A stretch of 6,591 bases of DNA, taken from contig JAOAFK010000150.1 in the NCBI GenBank assembly GCA_026416315.1, positions 1 through 6,591 of the forward strand, in the 5' to 3' direction. This stretch comes from Syntrophorhabdaceae bacterium (GTDB lineage: Bacteria; Desulfobacterota; Syntrophorhabdia; Syntrophorhabdales; Syntrophorhabdaceae). The notes beneath the pieces were generated by a model. That model saw only the letters and a list, made by a program, of their open reading frames with translations, made no database searches and had not been told where the DNA came from. Each line of letters starts with the position of its first letter. The first letter of the stretch is position 1. The translations under genes and the position numbers were made by a program. Shown piece after piece: positions 1-6,561 of this stretch.

Positions 1-941
1 GAATAGACCCTGTGATTGCCGATGACAGAAACGACCCTACAGAAGGGGCGAATGCTGCATTAAAACTCATAACACAGGATAAGGTATTGGCCATAAGCGG
101 TCCCCTTACATCAAAGGTATCAATCCCTGTTAGCGAGATAGCGAACAGCAATAAAATAGTAATGATTACAGGTACAGCCACAAACCCCAAGGTAACCGTA
201 CAGGATGGAAAGAGGAAACCATATGTGTTTAGAGCCTGCTTCATTGACCCATTTCAAGGAACTGTGGCTGCCAATTTTGCCATAAAAGAACTTAAGGCAA
301 AGACTGCTGCTGTGCTATACGATGTGGGAAATGATTATTCTAAAGGCCTTGCGGAATACTTCAGGGATACATTTACAAAAAAAGGTGGCAATGTTGTTGC
401 CTATGAGTCATACCAGAAAGACGATGTAGATTTTTCTGCCCTTATCACAAAAGTGCAGGTTAAAAAACCTGATGTTTTATACCTACCAGATTATTATAAC
501 AAAGTAGCCCTCATTGCAAGACAGGTAAGGGAAAAAGGCTTAAAATCAATACTTTTAGGTGGTGATGGATGGGATTCCCCGGAATTATTAAAGATAGCAG
601 GCAGTGCAATTGAGGGTGGATATTTTACAAATCACTATTCACCAGACAGGAAAGACCCTGTGGCAGATGGATTTATAAAACGTTATAGAGAGAAACACAA
701 TACTGTTCCTGATGCGCTTGCCGCATTAAGCTATGATGCCACAATGATACTGCTAAAGGCCATAGATAATGCAAAATCATTAAAAAATGAAGATCTAATG
801 AGATCCCTTAACAACATAAAAAATTATAAAGGCGTCACCGGAAATATAAATTTCGATAAAAACGGTGATGCCGTAAAGTCTGCAGTGATTTTAAAGGTGG
901 AAAAAGACAAAGTAAAGTATATGACCACTGTGAACCCATAG
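1..941 (+). CDS. livK: Branched-chain amino acid-type ABC transporter solute-binding protein (LivK/LivJ family), 5' end missing
   Basis: This is a periplasmic binding protein that would capture a small solute and deliver it to the LivHM permease. The reading frame is open to the left edge (codons from base 3 read I-D-P-V-I-A-D-D), so the gene begins outside the window. A GTG at 12 is in frame but falls inside the conserved domain and is not the real start. About 312 residues are present; family members run about 370-400, so the signal peptide and the first strands are missing. Visible family signs are the DDRNDPTEGANAALKLI stretch near the left edge, a GPLTS turn, the ITGTATNP binding-cleft segment, and a GGDGWDSPEL segment near 558-587, where LivJ-type proteins hold an acidic ligand contact. 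The family binds leucine/isoleucine/valine but also amides, urea and aromatic acids, so the ligand is open. It is first in a livKHMGF order, 24 bases before livH. Confidence 0.93.
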   Translation, partial: IDPVIADDRNDPTEGANAALKLITQDKVLAISGPLTSKVSIPVSEIANSNKIVMITGTATNPKVTVQDGKRKPYVFRACFIDPFQGTVAANFAIKELKAKTAAVLYDVGNDYSKGLAEYFRDTFTKKGGNVVAYESYQKDDVDFSALITKVQVKKPDVLYLPDYYNKVALIARQVREKGLKSILLGGDGWDSPELLKIAGSAIEGGYFTNHYSPDRKDPVADGFIKRYREKHNTVPDALAALSYDATMILLKAIDNAKSLKNEDLMRSLNNIKNYKGVTGNINFDKNGDAVKSAVILKVEKDKVKYMTTVNP

Positions 942-965
942 CAATACCTGTATATTTTTGGGGGT

Positions 966-1856
966 ATGGAACATATAATTTATATTCTTCAGCAGGTTGT
1001 AAACGGGCTTCAATTAGGGGCTGTGTATGCCCTCATTGCCTTGGGTTACACCATGGTATACGGGGTATTGAGGCTTATAAATTTTGCCCATGGTGATGTT
1101 TTCATGCTCGGGGCTTTTGTTGCATATTTTCTCATCTCCAAGTTCAGCATGCCTATATATCTTGTTTTTATACTGACTATGTTCTCATGTGCCCTTGTGG
1201 GCTATCTCATTGAAAAGATCGCATATAAACCATTAAGGGATGCACCGAAGATATCCCTTCTTATCACCGCAGTGGGTGTATCCCTTTTTCTTGAATACTT
1301 TTTAAGCCTCAATGCCATATTTACCCCTAACTATATTGCATTTCCCAGACCATTTGATGTAAAAGCATATGATTTCACTTTTCTTTCCATCACAAATGTC
1401 CAGGTCATAATTTTTATTATTACATTTATTTCTCTGTTTATCCTATATCTTCTCATATATAAAACAAAATATGGAATTGCCATGAGGGCAGTCTCCCATG
1501 ATAAAGAAACAGCATCCCTTATGGGTGTGGGTATTGACGGCATAATCTCCTTTACCTTTATAGTGGGCGCATCCCTTGCAGGTGTGGGTGGTATTCTTTA
1601 CGGCATAGCATATCCCCAGATCAATGTGTTTATGGGTATCATGCCTGGTATTAAATCCTTTATTGCTGCCGTTTTAGGTGGTATTGGTGTTATCCACGGT
1701 GCTGTGGCAGGCGGTTTGATCATTGGCATCTGTGAGGTATTTGTTTCTGCATTTCTCTCTTCCACATTCAGGGACGGGGTTATATTTATTATCCTATTTG
1801 CAGTTCTTCTTTTTAGACCAAGGGGTTTATTTGGTAAAAGGATAGAAAAGGTATGA
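966..1856 (+). CDS. livH: Branched-chain amino acid-type ABC transporter permease LivH
   Basis: This is an inner-membrane permease subunit that pairs with LivM to form the translocation channel. It has 296 residues, the usual length for LivH, and is dominated by hydrophobic helices. Family landmarks are the N-terminal GAVYALIALGYTMVYG and INFAHGD segments (about residues 18-44), the cytoplasmic coupling region GIAMRAVSHDKETASLMG (170-187) that contacts the ATPases, the LGGIGVIHGAVAGG segment (237-250), and the C-terminal RPRGLFG (284-290). The ATG at 966 follows a G-rich stretch (GGGGG) that is only a weak ribosome binding site, but the N-terminus aligns with the family. The stop overlaps the livM start by four bases (ATGA), which points to translational coupling. 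Assignment to LivH rather than LivM rests on length, order and the INFAHGD motif. Confidence 0.95.
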   Translation: MEHIIYILQQVVNGLQLGAVYALIALGYTMVYGVLRLINFAHGDVFMLGAFVAYFLISKFSMPIYLVFILTMFSCALVGYLIEKIAYKPLRDAPKISLLITAVGVSLFLEYFLSLNAIFTPNYIAFPRPFDVKAYDFTFLSITNVQVIIFIITFISLFILYLLIYKTKYGIAMRAVSHDKETASLMGVGIDGIISFTFIVGASLAGVGGILYGIAYPQINVFMGIMPGIKSFIAAVLGGIGVIHGAVAGGLIIGICEVFVSAFLSSTFRDGVIFIILFAVLLFRPRGLFGKRIEKV

Positions 1857-2791
1857 GATTTTTTAGAGAATCAAAACAGTTTATCATTGTAATGTTCATT
1901 TTATATGTGGTTTTAAAGATTTTATTTATCTCCGGTATGGCATCTCCTTATATTCAGCAAATAATACAGTATGCCATAATTATTGCCCTTGCTTCCCTCG
2001 GCCTTAATATCATATACGGTTTTACAGGTCAATTCTCTCTTGGTCATGCAGCCTTTTATGGAATAGGGGCATATACATCTGCATATATTACCAAAATGTT
2101 CGGCATTGATAATATATTTTCCTATATACCTGTTTTAATGCTATGCGGTATCATATCAGGTCTCATCGGTTTTCTTATAGGCATTCCCATATTGAAACTG
2201 AAGGATGATTTTCTTGCCATAGCAACACTTGGTTTTGGAACCCTTGTGAGGGTATTTTTTGATAATTCGGATAAAATTACAGATGTATTAGGTGGTTCCA
2301 GGGGCTTTGTGGGCATACCAAAGATAACAAATTTAGACCTTGTTCTTGTTGTTTTTGCCTTTATAGTTATTATCACAAGATATATGATAAAATCCCGCTT
2401 CGGTCTGTTCTGGAGATGCATAAAGGAAGATGAGCTTGCTGCAACATCAATCGGTATCAACACAGCCAATATGAAACTCATGGCATTTACATATGGCTGT
2501 ATGCTTGCAGGATGTGGCGGTGCATTTTATGCCAATCTATATTCGTTCTTACATCCATCGAATTTCGATATACTGAGATCCATAGATTTTCTTATCATTG
2601 TAATCATTGGTGGTATGGGAAACATAACGGGCACCATATATGCAAGTATCATATGGGTGGGTTTTATCGAGGGATTGCGTATTGTCTTACCATCTGAAAT
2701 TATGGATCTACGATGGGTTGTGATACCTGTGCTTCTTATATGCATCATGATGTGGAGACCTTATGGAATAATGGTAAAAAAACCAAGATAA
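1853..2791 (+). CDS. livM: Branched-chain amino acid-type ABC transporter permease LivM
   Basis: This is the second inner-membrane permease subunit, partner of LivH. It has 312 residues, in the normal range for short LivM proteins without the extra N-terminal helices of E. coli LivM. Recognisable segments are LGLNIIYGFTGQFSLGHAAF (residues 49-68), LKDDFLAIATLGFG (116-129), the coupling region SRFGLFWRCIKEDELAATSIG (181-201), GGMGNITG (253-260) and RPYGI near the C-terminus (302-306). The ATG at 1853 overlaps the livH stop (ATGA) and has AAAAGG just upstream, so start choice and coupling agree. Seven bases separate its stop from the livG ATG. The substrate is set by the binding protein and cannot be read here. 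Confidence 0.95.
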   Translation: MRFFRESKQFIIVMFILYVVLKILFISGMASPYIQQIIQYAIIIALASLGLNIIYGFTGQFSLGHAAFYGIGAYTSAYITKMFGIDNIFSYIPVLMLCGIISGLIGFLIGIPILKLKDDFLAIATLGFGTLVRVFFDNSDKITDVLGGSRGFVGIPKITNLDLVLVVFAFIVIITRYMIKSRFGLFWRCIKEDELAATSIGINTANMKLMAFTYGCMLAGCGGAFYANLYSFLHPSNFDILRSIDFLIIVIIGGMGNITGTIYASIIWVGFIEGLRIVLPSEIMDLRWVVIPVLLICIMMWRPYGIMVKKPR

Positions 2792-2798
2792 ATTGATT

Positions 2799-3566
2799 AT
2801 GAAGATCCTCGAGGTGATGGAACTCGAAAAAAATTTCGGTGGCATAAAGGCAGTTGATAATATCTCCTTTTTTATTGAAGAAGGTGAAGTCTTTGGCATA
2901 ATAGGTCCAAACGGCGCTGGAAAAACAACCCTATTCAATCTAATTTCCGGTATCTATACCCCTGATAAAGGAAAGATTTTTTTTAAAGGGAAAGATATAA
3001 CAGATATCCCTCCATATATGCTCCCCCATTTTGGCATTTCAAGGACTTTTCAGAATATGAGGCTTTTTGGCAGCCTTACTGTTTTAGAAAATATTTTGCC
3101 AGCCATAATGGTTAAAAATTCTTATAATATATTTCAGGCAATTTTTAGAACAGGCAGTTATTTAGACATGGAAAAAGATGCATATAATAGGGCATGCGAA
3201 CTTATTGAATTCTTTGGTCTTACTGAAAAGATGGAATATAGTGCAAGCAGTCTTTCCTATGGGGAACAGAGAAGGCTCGAACTTGCAAGGGCACTGGCCA
3301 CAGAACCGACTCTCATCCTTATAGATGAGCCCGGTGCAGGTATGAATCCCAAGGAAATATGGGATCTGGCCTTGATGATCAAGGCCATCAAGGAAAAATT
3401 TTCTTTAACAATTGCCATTATAGAGCACCAGATGAACCTCATAATGAATATATCCGATAGGATTATGGTTATGGATTTCGGGGAAGAGATTATGACAGGC
3501 ACACCACAGGAGGTAAAAAAAGATAAAAGGGTGATTGAAGCATATTTAGGAGAAGAACTCGATTGA
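2799..3566 (+). CDS. livG: Branched-chain amino acid-type ABC transporter ATP-binding protein LivG
   Basis: This is one of two cytoplasmic ATPases that power the LivHM channel. It has 255 residues from the ATG at 2799. Counting from that start, Walker A GPNGAGKT is at about 36-43, the Q-loop glutamine lies in SRTFQNMRLF (about 85), the signature LSYGEQ is at 152-157, Walker B LILIDEP with catalytic Glu is at 172-178, and the H-loop His in IIEHQM is near 210. All key residues are present, so it should be active. The FGGIKAVDN opening, the SYGEQRRLE signature and the C-terminal RVIEAYLGEE are typical of LivG. A TTG at 2793 would add two residues; ATG 2799 gives the usual family N-terminus (MKILEV...) and is preferred, although neither has a strong ribosome binding site. 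The stop overlaps the livF start as TTGA. Confidence 0.95.
   Translation: MKILEVMELEKNFGGIKAVDNISFFIEEGEVFGIIGPNGAGKTTLFNLISGIYTPDKGKIFFKGKDITDIPPYMLPHFGISRTFQNMRLFGSLTVLENILPAIMVKNSYNIFQAIFRTGSYLDMEKDAYNRACELIEFFGLTEKMEYSASSLSYGEQRRLELARALATEPTLILIDEPGAGMNPKEIWDLALMIKAIKEKFSLTIAIIEHQMNLIMNISDRIMVMDFGEEIMTGTPQEVKKDKRVIEAYLGEELD
3548..3553 (+). promoter_or_regulatory. Ribosome binding site for livF (supports its TTG start)
   Basis: AGGAGA at 3548-3553 lies inside the last codons of livG, about 10 bases before the TTG at 3563. No ATG occurs in the livF frame until well inside the conserved domain, so this site and the TTGA overlap together fix the unusual TTG start. Confidence 0.7.
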
Positions 3567-4297
3567 ATAATATTGAAGGTAATGACTTTCTTTTAAGGGT
3601 TGATAACGTAACAGTAAAATATGGTAACATCCCTGCTTTAAGGGGTGTATCCTTATATATAGACAGAGGAGAGATGATCTCTGTTATAGGTGCCAACGGT
3701 GCAGGTAAGACAACCCTCCTAAAAACCATTTCAGGCCTTCTTAAGCCTGTACAGGGAAACATAAGGTTTGGTAGTTTAAACATAGAAAATTTAAGACCCG
3801 ACAGAGTAGTTAAAAAGGGCATTGTTATGGTGCCAGAGGGTAGAAAAATCTTTCCGGATCTGACTGTAAAAGAAAACCTTGAGTTAGGGGCATATACAAT
3901 AAAAGACAGAACAATAAAAAAAGAGCTATTTGAACTTGTGTTGAGTACATTTCCGAGACTGAAAGAGAGGCTAAAACAGCATGGTGGCACTTTATCAGGG
4001 GGTGAACAACAGATGTTAGCAATGGGGAGGGCACTCATGGGAAATCCAAAGCTACTTTTACTCGATGAACCGTCCATGGGTCTATCACCGATCTTTACAA
4101 GAGAAATCTTTTCATTGATAGAACTCGTTAGAAAAGAAAAAAACATATCTATCATCATCGTTGAACAGAATGCCCATATGGCATTAGAACATTCTCAGAG
4201 GACTTATATATTGGAGAACGGTGAGATTATTATGGAGGGTTTTTCATCTGATTTAAAGCATAACCAGAGGGTCATAGAGGCATATTTAGGTGTCTGA
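3563..4297 (+). CDS. livF: Branched-chain amino acid-type ABC transporter ATP-binding protein LivF
   Basis: This is the second cytoplasmic ATPase of the importer, expected to form a heterodimer with LivG. It has 244 residues, close to the family norm of about 235-240. Walker A GANGAGKT is at 43-50, the LivF-typical VPEGRKIFPDLTV segment is at about 90-102, the signature LSGGEQ is at 144-149, and Walker B LLLLDEP with catalytic Glu is at 164-170. VEQNA follows near 200-204. The H-loop position carries Gln instead of His (EQN), which is normal for LivF and contrasts with the EHQ of LivG next door. The C-terminus QRVIEAYLGV matches that of LivG. It starts at a TTG that overlaps the livG stop. 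It is the last transporter gene; 48 bases separate it from the CoA ligase start. Confidence 0.95.
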   Translation: MNNIEGNDFLLRVDNVTVKYGNIPALRGVSLYIDRGEMISVIGANGAGKTTLLKTISGLLKPVQGNIRFGSLNIENLRPDRVVKKGIVMVPEGRKIFPDLTVKENLELGAYTIKDRTIKKELFELVLSTFPRLKERLKQHGGTLSGGEQQMLAMGRALMGNPKLLLLDEPSMGLSPIFTREIFSLIELVRKEKNISIIIVEQNAHMALEHSQRTYILENGEIIMEGFSSDLKHNQRVIEAYLGV

Positions 4298-4310
4298 ACT
4301 CAAAACCTTA

Positions 4311-4339
4311 TTGTAAATACCGCATAATTATTGTATACA
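4311..4339 (+). promoter_or_regulatory. Weak sigma-70-like promoter candidate before the CoA ligase gene
   Basis: TTGTAA (4311-4316) and TATACA (4334-4339) are 17 bases apart, each matching 4 of 6 consensus bases. The predicted transcription start falls at or next to the ATG at 4346, so a transcript from here would be leaderless. The -10 region sits inside a perfect 10-base palindrome, TTGTATACAA (4331-4340). In AT-rich DNA such matches arise by chance, and read-through from livF could serve instead. Confidence 0.22.
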
Positions 4340-4345
4340 AGATAC

Positions 4346-5932
4346 ATGAGATTAAACAATTCTGATGAAAAGTTAATAAATGTGGGAAACTGGATAGAAA
4401 GGTGGTCTCATATACAGCCGGAAAAGATTGCCATATTTTCTAATGATACCCCCTATAACTACAGAACATTAAATGAACGTATAAACAGAATTGCCAACAT
4501 CCTCCTTGAGAGAAATATAAAAAAAGGTGACCGAATTGCTGTTCTGATGCATAACTCCATTAAATTTGTAGAGATATTCTTTGCCATATCAAAAATAGGT
4601 GCTATTCTTGTTCCTTTAAACTGGAGATTGGCCATGCCTGAACTTGAGTTCATCTTAAAAGATAGCAGAACTACATTTATCATCTTTGAAGAGGAATTTA
4701 TTGATACTATAGCAAGGATGAGAAAGAAGATTGTTGTTGACCATTATATCTCCTGTTCAGATAATGGTGAAAAAAAGGATAGGGCCTTGCCTTACTGGGT
4801 GGAGGATTATGATGCCTTAATGAATAGGGCATCGAAAGAAAGTCCTCACATAGCATGGCAATCAGGTGATGATGATACACACATTATTATGTACACATCA
4901 GGGACAACAGGGGTGCCGAAAGGCGCCATGCTATCCCACAAAAAAACATTTTATAATGTTCTAAATGCCAACATATATTTTGATTTAACAAGAAAAGATG
5001 TGGCCATTATAGCAAGACCACTTTTTCATTCAGGTGGTCTTATTGTTGAGCTTGCACCAGTATTATATAAAGGTGCGACTGCAATAATAAAAAGGCGTTT
5101 TAGCCCAGAAGAGATATTAAAGACCATAGAAGAATATAGGGTAACCGTCCTTGAACTACCTGCCACTGTGTATAATTTTATTTTACATGACTGTGATCTA
5201 TCAAAATACAATATCTCCACTGTCAAATGTTTTTTTACAGGTGGTGAGAGGGTGCCCATATCTCTTCTTTCAGCATATGCAGAAAAAGGTATATATATAT
5301 CTCAGATCTATGGATTGACTGAGGCATCAACCCTTTTTTGGTTACCCTATGACATGGCACATAAAAAGATGGGGTCTGTAGGAAAGCCTGTATTTCATGC
5401 AGATGTAAGAATTGTAGATGAAAATGGTAAGCCAGTTCCACCAGGTGTTGTAGGTGAAATTATAGTGAGGGGTCCTGTTGTCATGAATGGATACTGGGGA
5501 AAACCGGAGCTTACAAAGAAGGCCATCAAAGATGGATGGCTCTATACAGGTGACCTTGCCACAATGGATGAAGATGGCTTTGTATTTATAGTTGACAGAA
5601 AAAAGGACATGTTTATAAGTGGAGGAGAAAATGTATATCCTGCTGAGGTTGAAAAGGCCATCCTTAATCATCCTGATGTCCAAGATGTAGCAGTAATTGG
5701 GGTGGAAGATAAAAGATGGGGCGAGGTGGGCAAGGCATTTATTGTGTTGAAGTTAGGGAGAACAACAACAGAAGAAGACATATACAGATTTCTCAATGAA
5801 AGACTTGCCCGCTACAAGATACCTAAATATATCGTGTTTGTAGATAAGCTACCTAAAACAGCTTCAGGAAAAATAAGAAAGAGCCTTCTTAAGGAGCTTG
5901 ACTATTTCAAGGAACATGAAACAAGTCAATGA
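4346..5932 (+). CDS. AMP-forming acyl-CoA synthetase (CoA ligase, ANL superfamily)
   Basis: This enzyme activates a carboxylic acid with ATP to an acyl-adenylate and transfers the acyl group to coenzyme A. It has 528 residues from the ATG at 4346, a full-length family member. Motifs in order: phosphate-binding loop YTSGTTGVPKGAMLSHK (about 183-199), YGLTEAS (322-328), YTGDLA with the ribose-binding Asp (400-405), hinge DRKKDMFISGGENVYP (417-432), and PKTASGKIRK (503-512) with the adenylation Lys near 509. All core residues are present. A TTG at 4331 (five residues longer) and a GTG at 4382 are alternative starts; none has a clear ribosome binding site. The sequence resembles medium/long-chain fatty acyl-CoA ligases, but acceptors in this family include aromatic acids, and the motifs do not decide. 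Position directly behind livF suggests it acts on a product linked to the imported compound. Confidence 0.92.
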   Translation: MRLNNSDEKLINVGNWIERWSHIQPEKIAIFSNDTPYNYRTLNERINRIANILLERNIKKGDRIAVLMHNSIKFVEIFFAISKIGAILVPLNWRLAMPELEFILKDSRTTFIIFEEEFIDTIARMRKKIVVDHYISCSDNGEKKDRALPYWVEDYDALMNRASKESPHIAWQSGDDDTHIIMYTSGTTGVPKGAMLSHKKTFYNVLNANIYFDLTRKDVAIIARPLFHSGGLIVELAPVLYKGATAIIKRRFSPEEILKTIEEYRVTVLELPATVYNFILHDCDLSKYNISTVKCFFTGGERVPISLLSAYAEKGIYISQIYGLTEASTLFWLPYDMAHKKMGSVGKPVFHADVRIVDENGKPVPPGVVGEIIVRGPVVMNGYWGKPELTKKAIKDGWLYTGDLATMDEDGFVFIVDRKKDMFISGGENVYPAEVEKAILNHPDVQDVAVIGVEDKRWGEVGKAFIVLKLGRTTTEEDIYRFLNERLARYKIPKYIVFVDKLPKTASGKIRKSLLKELDYFKEHETSQ

Positions 5933-6272
5933 AATGAAGTTAAGAAAAGAGGAACATGAAAGGCTTATTGATGACTTCAAAACACTGACATTTCAAGCCC
6001 TTGAAGAAACTGACATGGATAGTTTTATCGAGATTTTGATGAAAAGAGATGAAGTTATTAAAAAAATTGTAAAGGAAAATATAGAACTTGACAGTAACGA
6101 AATAGATTTTTTTTATGACCTTGAGAAAAAGGTGTCAGAGAGGCTTGAGGATGCAAGAAAGACTGTTGTAGAGGATATAGATGCAATAGCTGAGAAAAAG
6201 AGGGCCATAAGAAAATATACCCCTAAATTTCCCTTTCCACCTATGCCTGTTTTTTTTGATAAAAAAGGTTGA
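5916..6272 (+). CDS. Small helical protein, candidate FliT-like flagellar chaperone
   Basis: This 118-residue protein is predicted to be nearly all alpha-helical and highly charged. The layout fits FliT-type export chaperones: a first helix, then ALEETDMDSFIEILMKRDEVI (about 29-48), a third long helix with repeated acidic/basic heptads, and KKRAIRKY (94-101), which resembles the end of the FliT fold. It ends in a proline/aromatic tail, FPFPPMPVFF (105-114). FliT binds the filament cap FliD and shields it before export; that role is inferred from pattern only. I chose the ATG at 5916, preceded by AAGGA, which overlaps the CoA ligase by 17 bases. A TTG at 5898 (six residues longer) and an ATG at 5934 are alternatives. 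The next gene has a FliA-type promoter, which supports a flagellar setting. It could also be an unrelated coiled-coil protein. Confidence 0.6.
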   Translation: MKQVNEMKLRKEEHERLIDDFKTLTFQALEETDMDSFIEILMKRDEVIKKIVKENIELDSNEIDFFYDLEKKVSERLEDARKTVVEDIDAIAEKKRAIRKYTPKFPFPPMPVFFDKKG

Positions 6273-6281
6273 AAAAAATAC

Positions 6282-6308
6282 TTAAGTTTTAAAAATTATA
6301 TCCGATAT
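6282..6308 (+). promoter_or_regulatory. Sigma-28 (FliA)-type flagellar promoter candidate
   Basis: TTAAGTTT (6282-6289), 11 bases, then TCCGATAT (6301-6308). The FliA consensus known from enteric bacteria is TAAAGTTT-N11-GCCGATAA, so 7 of 8 and 6 of 8 positions match with exact spacing. The site lies in the only real intergenic gap at this end of the window and points at the 78-residue gene. Expected transcription start is near 6315, leaving a leader of only about 10 bases. Confidence 0.55.
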
Positions 6309-6339
6309 ATTTAACAGGTGAGATATGACTATATCGGAT
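6300..6339. repeat. 10-bp inverted repeat bracketing the RBS and start codon
   Basis: ATCCGATATA (6300-6309) is the exact reverse complement of TATATCGGAT (6330-6339), separated by 20 bases. The spacer holds the ribosome binding site AGGTGA (6316-6321) and the ATG at 6325. The left arm overlaps the -10 element of the FliA-type promoter; the right arm lies in codons 2-5 of the gene. Confidence 0.6.
6316..6321 (+). promoter_or_regulatory. Ribosome binding site of the 78-residue gene
   Basis: AGGTGA, three bases before the ATG at 6325, supports that start. It sits in the spacer of the inverted repeat and almost at the predicted 5' end of a FliA-driven transcript. Confidence 0.6.
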
Positions 6340-6561
6340 CTTCAAATAAACAGTGTAATTAAAAGTTACACAAAAAATATGAAATTCAAGGTAAGACAAA
6401 CAGATAAAGAGCAGACAACAAATAATATTGTTCATGAAGACCGTGTGCTCATCTCTGAAGATGGTAAAAAGATGTTACTTGAAAGAATTGGAGAAAATAT
6501 GGCTGATAGGCTGAGAAGGCATGACAAAGAAGGACATGTTTCGGATATTAATAGTAGATGA
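6325..6561 (+). CDS. Small protein resembling FlgM-associated flagellar locus proteins (DVU0524-like), tentative
   Basis: This 78-residue soluble, charged protein has no signal peptide or membrane segment. It opens with ISDLQINSVIKSYTKNMKFKVR (residues 3-24) and has a second block, EDRVLISEDGKKMLLERI (38-55). From memory this two-block layout (a Q...V...Y.K helix, then D.V.IS..GK...LE.I) resembles small proteins encoded next to the anti-sigma factor gene flgM in Desulfovibrio-like bacteria. The resemblance is moderate and no function is established. The second block also recalls the D.V.LS..A form seen in FlgM itself, so a divergent FlgM-like protein is a second possibility. Support for a motility link comes from the FliA-type promoter directly upstream and the FliT-like neighbour. 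The start is supported by AGGTGA. Its end overlaps the response regulator start. Confidence 0.6.
   Translation: MTISDLQINSVIKSYTKNMKFKVRQTDKEQTTNNIVHEDRVLISEDGKKMLLERIGENMADRLRRHDKEGHVSDINSR

Noticed and set aside
12..14. GTG as start of the solute-binding protein
   Set aside because: The frame continues upstream to the window edge and the family's signal peptide and first domain segments are missing, so the true start is outside.
2122..2481. Minus-strand open frame of 119 codons opposite livM
   Set aside because: It is antisense to conserved LivM segments and has low-complexity composition with no recognisable domain.
3490..4158. Long minus-strand open frame (222 codons) opposite livG/livF
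   Set aside because: It is the complement of clear ABC ATPase coding sequence with intact Walker and signature motifs on the + strand, and its translation shows no family pattern.
3525..4301. Near-repeat of about 30 bases at the ends of livG (3525-3560) and livF (4266-4301), sharing GCATATTTAGG and GAACTC
   Set aside because: Most of it encodes the RVIEAYLG tail that LivG and LivF share, so common family sequence explains it; the GAACTC match after it is too short to mean much.
4316..4330. ACCGCATAA before the CoA ligase gene as a second FliA -10 element
   Set aside because: It has an extra base inside the CCGATAA core and no TAAAGTTT-like element 11 bases upstream.
5290..5300. TATATATATAT run
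   Set aside because: It lies in the CoA ligase coding frame (Ile-Tyr codons) and is expected in AT-rich DNA.
6272..6300. A-rich and T-rich tracts with ACTTAAGT palindrome as a possible terminator
   Set aside because: The palindrome is only eight A/T-rich bases with no loop and no G/C stem followed by a T tract; the FliA-type promoter explains these bases better.
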